Of a DNA stretch of 64,000 nt, positions 56,063 to 64,000 are shown piece after piece. Within the stretch, counting starts at the first letter, position 1. Each line of letters starts with the position of its first letter. The notes beneath the pieces are model-generated. The model was not told the origin of the DNA. It did no database searches and saw nothing but the letters and a program-made list of their open reading frames with translations. Source of the stretch: Saccharum officinarum (Eukaryota > Streptophyta > Magnoliopsida > Poales > Poaceae); contig CM036170.1 in the NCBI GenBank assembly GCA_020631735.1, positions 63,875,737 to 63,939,736 on the forward strand, in the 5' to 3' direction. A program made the translations under genes and the position numbers.

Positions 56063-58367
56063 CTAAAAGTCTCTAGTTTGGTTTTGGCTAATTGATGAAA
56101 CCTAGGACTAACCTTTGTATCTAAGTGGTTGATTTAGATAAAGGTGGTCATTGCATATGAGACATGACATTGACTCATATGACCAAGATGGTGAAGACCA
56201 AGATAAGGCTTGGCTCGATGGACCGGTTGTGAAGGTGAAGGGCAAGTCGAGGCTTCGAAGCGAAGGACCATGCGATGGTGAAGCTTGAGCAAGACTTAGC
56301 GCCGACGGACCGATGCAACGGTGAAGAGCAAGTGAAGTCAAGGTCGATGGATCGAGACGGTCATGTGATGATATGAAGTGGATCATATCATTTGGAGAAA
56401 TAAAATGGGCTCAAGGCAAAGGTATAACCATAGGGCCATTTTGTTTTACACTCAAGACACCATAGAGGGTGTGAGTGGTTTAGGATCGATAGCCGAACTA
56501 TTAAGAGGGGAAGTCTTATCGGTTATTCGATGCACGGGTGCCACTAGATGAATTCATGAAGTGCATTGCATGTAGGGCCTAGTGAGCTAATTGGAAAACC
56601 TTTGAAAATGATTGAGAAAAAGCTAGCACACAAGCACATGGAGATGTACACTTGATGGTGTTGGCACATTTGCAAAGGTGGCGTTGGTCGCGCTGTGGTT
56701 TGCGGGTAGAGAGGGGTTTGGGTTCCTCTCTCCCTCCCGCCGAGCGTGCGAGCGTGGGATTCAGGCGATTTCGGGGAAATGAAATGCCTATTTTCCACTA
56801 CGCCGGAAGTCGGAAAAGAAACGGAGGCGAACGGGGTCACTGAGGTGACCGGACGCTGCACCGGACGCGGTCACGGTGTGACCGGACGCGTCCGGTCAGT
56901 ACAGCGCAGGAGTCGGGCACGCGGGCTAGGGTTTGCAACCGGCGCATCCGGTCACTCGCGGGACCGACGCGTCCGGTCAGGCGCCCTGAGGGAACTGCAG
57001 TTCGCAAGGTCGATCGGACACGGTGAGCGTCCGGTCACACACGATCGGACGCGTCCGGTCATCGACGGAGCTTACTGGACTCCGACCGGACGCTGGCACT
57101 GTCGCGTTCGGTCATCTTCTGGAGCGCGTCCGGTCGTTGCTTCGCGGGCGCGGGTGCTGTGCGCATCGGCGCGTCCGGTCATTGCTTCGTGGGCGCGCGG
57201 TACTGTGCGACCGGCGCGTCCGGTCGTTTGAGCAGCGCGTCCGGTCATAGCGTTTGACCGTTGGCGCACAGTGACCGTTGGAGGATCTAACGGTCGCGTT
57301 TGAATTCGAGGGACACGTGGACGTCGCAGGGCGACCGGACGCGGTGAAGCATGTCCGGTCAGTTTCGACCGGCGCGTCCGGTCATCCCGAAAAAAAACGG
57401 TCAGTGGAGTGGCAACGACTCTATTTGGATGGGATGCTTATAAATACTCGTTGGCCGGCCCTTAGGGAGGCCTCTTGGCATTTCTAACACTCTTGTGCAT
57501 CCTTTGAGCTAGAGCTACTCCTCCCACTCATCTCTCTTGCTTGTTTGCAAATCAAAAGTGAGATTGAGTGATCCCAAAGTGCATTGCATAGCTTGAGGGC
57601 ATCTAGTGGCACTTGTGGGTGGTTTAGCCGGTGGATTTCTTGTTACTCTTGGAGAGTACCGCTTCTAGCCGACTTGGAGATTGTTGGAGGCATTGGCAAG
57701 AGAAGGTGATTGTTCTTGGCCACCTCCGGTTGTTTGTGAGAGGTTCTTGTGCTTTCCTCGGCGGGACGCCAAAAGCAACTCTAGTGGAATGCGCGTGTCA
57801 TTGAGTTACCTCACTTAAGAGTGGCGTCTTGCGGTGCCTTGCGGGGCGTGCCTTGAGGGGCAAGTGACTTGAGGGTCACACCGGGGAACCATCTAAGTGT
57901 TGGTCGACACAACCGGTGACGTAGCTTGTCGGTGCACAAGTGAACACCGGGTGAACAAAAATATTGTGTCTCTTGTCTCCCGGTGATTGGTCTTCATGTT
58001 GAGTTGTTGTCAATATTGATTGATTGTATATCATCTTGGTGATTGGCAACATCTTCTCCTCACCGTCGGTATAAGAATCACAATCCTCTCTCTTGCACTT
58101 ATCTTTACTAGTTTATCTTGTGTAGCTCTAGTAGTAGCTTTGCTAGTAGTGTTGTTAGCTTATTGTCTAGTGTTAAATTAGTGACATAGCTCTTGTGTGA
58201 ACTAGAGATCATAATCTACTAGACTTGTGGATAGGAGGCTTGCATCACCACCTTTGGCTAAGCAAAACTCGCTTTACGCCGTTTGTTATTCTAACAAATT
58301 TGCTTAGTGGTGCTTGTAGAATTTTTTATAGGCTATTCAACTCCCTCTAGCTATCTAGGACCTTACA
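56063..58367 (+). repeat. 5' LTR of the copia element, about 2.3 kb
   Basis: The right end is GGACCTTACA, two bases before the PBS. The left boundary is placed where Tat sequence stops (GCAGC|TAAAAGTCTC); a canonical TG start is not visible there, so a few terminal bases may be lost. It contains the CG-rich motif array, then AT-richer U5-like sequence. Confidence 0.7.
56840..57385 (+). repeat. Array of GACCGGACGCGTCCGGTC-like palindromic motifs in the copia LTR
   Basis: Complete or half copies of ACCGGACGCGTCCGGTCA recur more than a dozen times at irregular spacing, separated by unrelated GC-rich words. The core GCGTCCGGTC is the most constant. Many copies contain the ACGCGT palindrome. The region is CpG-dense. 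Confidence 0.85.
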
Positions 58368-58369
58368 AG

Positions 58370-58382
58370 TGGTATCGGAGCC
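58370..58382 (+). other. Primer binding site of the copia element
   Basis: TGGTATCGGAGCC, one base different from the usual initiator tRNA-Met PBS, two bases after the LTR end TTACA. Confidence 0.8.
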
Positions 58383-58428
58383 GTAGTCACCGTTTTAATC
58401 AAGGCTTAACATCCTTCAGTGTGAAAAA

Positions 58429-60443
58429 TGGCTCAAATTGTGTTCAATCATGTTGGGGGCAAGCCACCGTTTTTGATGGTGTTAGTTCTTTTGCTCATTA
58501 GAAGAGAAAGATGACAATGTACCTTGGTTCTATTCATGAGAGAGTATTGCAAGTCACCGAGAATGATTTTGCTATCATTGATCCCGATCATCTCACTGAT
58601 GAAGATAGAGCAAATAGAACATGCAATAGAATGGCTCTCAATACACTCTACAATGGTATTGACACAAAAGTGTTTGAGGGCATCAAAGATTTGGAATTAG
58701 CTAGTGAAGTATGGACAAGGTTGAGTGAGACATATGAAGGCACTAAGGTTGTGAAGAGTGCCAAGCTATATGGGCTCAAGAGTGAGTTTGAGAACTTCAA
58801 GAAAAAGGATGATGAAACAATCATTGAAATGTTTCATAGATTGCAAGTGATAGTCAATGATCTCAAGAGCTTAGGGCACAAAACTCAAGATCAAGATTTT
58901 TGTCACAAGTTCTTATTGAGCTTACCTAGAAGATTCAAGATGTTGATCATGATGTTGCAAAGAGATGGGCTTGAAATAATGAAGCCTAATGATTTGCTTG
59001 ATGAAGTATTGACCTATGACAAATATGATCAAGATGTTGATGACAAGGAGAAGGTGGAAGATGAGAAGAAGAAGAAGACCGTGGCATTCAAGGCCACCTC
59101 CTCCAAGGGCAAAGCTACCATCATTGAAGAAGAAGAAGACAACAATGAAGATGGAGAATTTGAAATTGATGATGAGGCACTTGCTCTTGTAGTCAAGAAG
59201 ATAGGTCACATGTTCATCAAGAGAAGAGGCTTTAAGAAAAGAAATGAGCAACAAAGAAAGTGCTTCAATTGTGATAGCACCGAGCACCTTCAAGTGGAAT
59301 GTCCTTATGATAAGAAGAAGAACAAAAAGGACAAGTTTGAGAAGAAGAAGAAGAAGAAGAGAGAGGCCAAGATGACATTCAAGAAAGGCAAAAATGGTGC
59401 CTATGTGATCACTTGGGAAAGTGATGATAATGAAGAAGAAGAAGAATCATCCAACAAGGCTTTTGCTTCCATTGCTATCAACAAGAAGCCATCACTATTT
59501 GATTCATCCTCTTCATGCTTCGTGGCTAAAGAAGCTAAGGTATTATATGATGAGAGTGATGATGAAAGTGAAATGGAATATGCTCATGATAGTGATAATG
59601 ATAATGATAATGAAAATGATGATGATGAACCAACTAAAGAACAACTATATGACTTGATGCAACAAACTAGAGAGTGTAAGAAGCTTTCAATGAAAGTAGT
59701 AATACTTGAGAAAGTCCTTAGTGAGCTTAAGACCACTCATGAGAGTCTAGTGGAAGACCATGAGGATCTTGACAAGGCTCATTCCAAGCTTGAAAAAGCT
59801 CACTCATTGCTACTTGAGCAACAAGCAAAGAAGGAGATTGTTGTATCATGGTGTTACATGTGATATAATTGATGAATCCTTTAATGAACCTATCATCATG
59901 TCAAATGCTAACCCTTCTTGTAGCTCTTCATCCACCACCACTAACTCTATCTCCACTACTAGTGATGGTTTCACTCGTGATGCCTCACTAATGGTTGAGA
60001 ATGAGACTCTCAAGAAAGAGGTGGATGAGCTCACTCACGCCCTAGGCAAGGCCTATGGTGGTGAGGCCCGCTTGCTTAAGTGCTTGGGGAGCCAAAGGTT
60101 CTCTCTTAACAAAGAGGGATTAGGCTACACCCCCAAGAAAGGCAAGTCGGCCTTTGTAACTCCAAAGCCTAGCTTTGTGAAGGGCAATGGTCGGTTTTGC
60201 AATAGATGCAAGCAAGTTGGGCACCTAGAGCATAATTGCAATAAAAAGAATCAAAGCAAGAACCTTGTTAATGCTATACCTTTTGATTCTTGCTATGTGC
60301 TTACCAAGGGTGTGAAGAGTGTGCAAGCTAAGTTTGTTGGTATACCAATTGTGGGCCCAAAGAAGAAGGCTATTTGGGTACCAAAGAGCTTAGTTACTAA
60401 CCTACAAGGACCCAAGCTAAAATGGGTACCTAAACTTCATTGA
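58429..60443 (+). pseudogene. Copia gag, frameshifted and with an early stop
   Basis: The natural start is the ATG at 58429 (MAQIVFNHVGGKPPF). A missing base in the T run near 58470-58474 shifts the frame, and a TAG at 58499-58501 stands where the family has Trp before KRKMTMYLG. The frame is then open from the ATG at 58511 to 59863. Landmarks are the UBN2-type capsid part (LYNGIDTKVFEGI..VWTRLSETYEG), zinc knuckle CFNCDSTEHLQVEC, a lysine-rich and an acidic repeat region, and coiled-coil sequence. A further frameshift near 59850 moves the rest to another frame (to 60443), with a second knuckle CNRCKQVGHLEHNC and GPKLKWVPKLH at the end. Confidence 0.85.
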
Positions 60444-60454
60444 TTTGCTTGTAG

Positions 60455-63400
60455 GTCAATTACAAAGTCGGAGGAAGGCATTGGATTATTGATAGTGGGT
60501 GCACTCAACACATGACCGGTACATCAAGAATGTTTGACTCAATCAATGACAATGATAGTGGTGTTGATTCTATCACATTTGGCAATAACAAGAAAGGCAA
60601 GGTTATTGGCTTGGGCAAGATTGCAATATCAAATGACATGAGTATCTCTAATGTGTTGCTAGTTGAAAGCTTGGATTTCAATCTTCTATCCGTGGCACAA
60701 ATATGTGATCTAGGCTACAAATGCATCTTTGGGGTTGATGATGTGGATGTTATTAGTGTGGATGGTTCAAATGTGGCATTCAAGGGCTTTAGATATGAGA
60801 ATCTCTACCTAGTTGACTTCAATGCTAGAGAAACCTCTTTGACAACTTGCTTAGTCTCCAAATCAAGCATGGGTTGGCTTTGGCATAGAAGGCTTGGTCA
60901 TGTTGGCATGAAACAATTGAAAAAGCTTACAACTCACAATCTTGTCAATGGTTTGAAAGATGTTGAATTTGAGAAGAATAAGCTCTGTAGTGCATGTCAA
61001 GCCGGGAAGCAAGTTGGAAGCTCACATCCAAAGAAGAGTACAATGAGCACATGCAAAGCATTTAAGTTGATGCACATGGATCTATTTGGACCAATAACAT
61101 ATACAAGCATAGGCGGTAACAAGTATGGCTTTGTCATAGTGGATGACTTCACAAGATTCACATGGGTATTCTTTCTTAGTAACAAAAGTGAAGTGTTTGA
61201 CACCTTCAAGACATTTCTCACTAGAGTTCACAATGAGTTTGAGATTAGAATCAAGAAAGTGAGAAGTGACAATGGAAGTGAGTTCAAGAATACAAGAATT
61301 GAAGAACTTTGTGATCATTATGGTATTGGACATCAATTCTCGGCCAAGTACACTCCACAATCAAATGGCCTAGTTGAGAGGAAGAATAGAACATTGCTTG
61401 ATATGGCTAGATCAATGCTTCATGAGTACAATGTGAGTCAATCATTTTGGGATGAAGCAATCAATACCACTTGCTACTACATCAATAGACTATATTGTCA
61501 TCCATTGCTAGAGAAGACCCCATATGAGTTACTTCATGGAAGAAAGCCCAATATTTCTTACTTTAGGGTGTTTGGTTGCAAATGCTATATCTTGAAGAAG
61601 GGCACTAGATTGGGAAAGTTTGACAAGAGATGTGATGAGGGGTTCCTACTTGGTTATTCAACTACAAGCAAAGCTTATAGAGTTTGGAACAACTCAAGTG
61701 GCATTCTAGAAGAAGTCCATGATGTGCAATTTGATGAAACCAATGGGTCACAAGATGAAGAAGAGAATCTAGATGATGTTGGTGGAACTCAATTGGTGGA
61801 AGCAATGAAGAACATGGACATTGGGGACATTAGAGCAAAGCAAGTAATTGATATTTAAGATGATGATAAAGATCAAGTGCTCAATTCACCAAACAAGCTA
61901 GTTAGTGACTCTCAAGTGCAAAATTATGGTGCTAGTTCTTCTCATCGAGATACATCAAGTGATCAACCAAGCTCAAGCAATCAAGTGCAAGTACTCCAAC
62001 CACAACATGTTTCAAGAGATCACCCCATTAATAGTATTATTGGTGATATTAGAAGTGGTGTGCAAATAAGATCAAGATTGACTATGTTTTGTGAGCATGC
62101 ATCATTTGTGTCAACCATAGAACCAAAGAAGATAGAAGAAGCTTTGAAGGATGCCGATTGGATCATGGCTATGCAAGAAGAGTTTAACAATTTCACAAGA
62201 AATGATGTTTGGGAGTTGGTAGAAAGGCCAAATGACTATAATGTGATTGGAACCAAGTGGGTGTTCAAAAACAAGCAAGATCAAGATGGCATTGTAGTGA
62301 GAAACAAAGCAAGACTAGTTGCTCAAGGTTACACTCAAGTTGAAGGTCTTGACTATGATGAGACATATGCTCCCGTGGCAAGATTGGAGGCAATAAGGAT
62401 TCTATTGGCTTATGCTTGTGCACACAACATCAAACTATATCAAATGGATGTCAAAAGTGCATTTCTCAATGGGATCATCAATGAGTTAGTCTTTGTTGAG
62501 CAACCGCCCGGATTTGAAGATGACAAGAAACCCAACCATGTGTACAAGTTGAAGAAGGCTTTATATGGCTTAAAGCAAGCACCTAGAGCATGGTATGAGA
62601 GGCTAAGGGATTTCCTTCTCTCTAAGGGATTCAAAATGGACAAGGTTGATACTACTCTATTCACCAAGAAGATTGGAAATGATCTATTCATAGTGCAAAT
62701 ATATGTTGATGACATCATCTTTGGATCAACCGATCAAGCTTATTGTGAAGAATTTGGTGCTATGATGGCCAAAGAGTTTGAAATGTCTATGATTGGTGAA
62801 CTTAGCTACTTCCTTGGTCTCCAAGTCAAGCAATTGAAGGATGGGACATTTGTGAGTCAAGGGAAATACATAAGGGACATGTTGAAGAAGTTTGGAATGC
62901 AAGATGCAAAGCTAATTTCAACTCCAATGGGCACAAATGGCAATTTGGATAGTGATCTTGATGGCAAAATGGTGAATCAAAAGGAATATCGGTCTTTGAT
63001 TGGAAGTCTACTCTATGTCACCGCATCAAGGCCAGATGTCATGTTTAGTGTTTGCATGTGTGCTAGATATCAAGCCTCACCTAGAGAAAGTCATCTAACG
63101 GCGGCAAAGAGAATATTGAGGTATTTGAAGCAAACAAGAGATGTTGGACTATGGTATCCCAAGGGGTCAAAGTTTGAATTGATTGGATATTTGGACTCCG
63201 ACTATGGGGGTTGCAAGATCAATAGGAAGAGCATAAGTGGCACATGTCAATTACTTGGAAGATCACTTGTGTCATGGTCCTCAAAGAAACAAAATAGTGT
63301 GGCAATCTCTACCGCCGAAGCCGAATATGTGAGTGCGGGGAGTTGTTGTGCACAATTGCTATGGATAAAATCAACTTTGAAGGATTATGGCCTCAACTTC

Positions 63401-63655
63401 AAGAATGTGCCATTGCTATGTGATAATGAGAGTGCAATCAAGATGATACAAAACCCGGTTCAACATGGAAGAACAAAGCATATTGACATAAGACATCATT
63501 TCATTAGAGATCATCAACAAAAGGGAGATATTGCCATTGAAAGTGTTGGCACCGATGATCAACTTGCCGATATTCTCACTAAGCCACTTGATGAAAAGAG
63601 GTTTTGCAAGCTAAGGAATGAATTGAACATTCTTGATTTCTCAAACATGAGTTGA
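60455..63655 (+). pseudogene. Copia pol (PR-INT-RT-RNase H), complete but for one stop
   Basis: The frame is open from 60455 after a TAG (60452). Protease IIDSGCTQHMTG; integrase zinc finger HRRLGHVGMKQL..CSACQAGK, catalytic region MDLFGP, SDNGSEF and ERKNRTL; reverse transcriptase WVFKNKQDQDG, MDVKSAFLNG, YVDDIIFGS; RNase H YLDSDYGG, STAEAEYVSA, DNESAI, KHIDIRHHFIRD. The only internal stop is TAA at 61856-61858, between integrase and RT in a linker where the family often has Gln. All catalytic motifs are intact. Confidence 0.9.
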
Positions 63656-64000
63656 ATGCACCCCACCCACTTATTGACATGCCTCTCCTTCGACATTGCA
63701 AGGTAAAATTTATTGACATGTCATTCATCCTATGCTAAGGACTTGCTAGAGCATGTAGACATATTAAGTGGTATGCATGAGCATTCATGATAAATCAAAT
63801 GAATTTGATGGATATATGTTACCACTATTGCCTCTATGTTTGTTTTGATCTAGTGGTGGCATATGACATGTTTATGAGCTTGCAAACCCAGTGTTGAATC
63901 TAGAAGATTTGCTATAAGTGTTTAATTCAACATAGGCAAGATAACTCTTATTATAAGGTGTGAAGAAGCTTGTCTTTGGTTCAAATCGAATTAAATATCT
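63656..64000 (+). other. Copia 3' untranslated region
   Basis: AT-rich sequence after the pol stop with no further long ORF. No PPT or LTR start is seen before the window ends. Confidence 0.6.

Larger units (their letters stand above)
56063..64000 (+). mobile_element. SIRE/Maximus-type Ty1/copia retrotransposon, 3' end beyond window
   Basis: Plus-strand order: LTR (about 56063-58367), PBS, gag, then protease-integrase-RT-RNase H, the copia order. Two gag CCHC knuckles, long gag and overall sequence style match the Opie/Ji/SIRE group of grasses. It inserted into the 3' part of the Tat element. The 3' LTR and TSD are outside the window. Confidence 0.88.

Noticed and set aside
1..64000. CRISPR arrays, bacterial operons, tRNA or rRNA genes
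   Set aside because: No regularly spaced palindromic repeat-spacer array, no RBS-led gene clusters, and no tRNA or rRNA sequence recognised; tandem repeats here are direct duplications or LTR arrays.

Overview
This is nuclear DNA from a grass, most likely a panicoid/Andropogoneae species (sorghum, Miscanthus or sugarcane type). The evidence is intron-containing plant genes, dense grass MITEs (Tourist-like, Stowaway, GGCCTTGTTTAG-type) and nested chromovirus, Tat-lineage and SIRE/Maximus-type LTR retrotransposons. Species assignment is inference. There are no prokaryotic operons, RBSs or CRISPR arrays.

Layout. (1) 1-13740: a young Ty3/gypsy chromovirus (Tekay/Del-like) on the minus strand. 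It has ~4.0 kb LTRs (the left one cut by the window edge), a tRNA-Met-like PBS, a PPT and an intact 1485-codon gag-pol ending in a chromodomain. It also has an intact extra ORF (7899-8951) between the 5' LTR and gag-pol, whose first residues copy the histone H3 tail (Met, then ARTKQTARKSTG). This histone-mimic ORF in a chromodomain retrotransposon is the most interesting feature seen. (2) 13741-21970: an older, oppositely oriented LTR end, a DnaJ-type zinc-finger gene that seems to lack its last exon, several MITEs, a 508-bp hAT-like element with an 8-bp TSD, and a likely solo LTR. (3) 21971-25146: a CACTA element with 3-bp TSD that carries a two-exon GRF-type zinc-finger gene and a decayed Ulp1-type (C48) protease gene. 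(4) 25679-26335: an intact LURP-one-related (LOR) gene, the best ordinary host gene here. (5) 26.4-31.4 kb: a MITE cluster laid over an old tandem duplication. (6) 32-40 kb: broken LINE pieces, a MULE (MURA-type) transposase pseudogene, an F-box fragment, and a textbook 5'-truncated LINE insertion with a 14-bp TSD. (7) 40-47 kb: mostly non-coding, with tandem duplications and a few unrecognised candidate exons. (8) 46977-56062: a degenerate Tat-lineage gypsy element on the plus strand (LTR, PBS, gag, PR-RT-RH-second RH-INT, antisense coiled-coil ORF), cut by (9) 56063-64000: a SIRE/Maximus-type copia element with a large LTR full of GACCGGACGCGTCCGGTC-like motifs and a nearly complete gag-pol; its 3' LTR lies beyond the window.

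Overall this is a gene-poor, transposon-rich interval in which two host genes (LOR and the DnaJ-like gene) sit among nested elements. The chromovirus carries both a presumed histone-methyl reader (the integrase chromodomain) and a protein that imitates the mark-bearing histone tail, which suggests, without proof, a chromatin-directed strategy.
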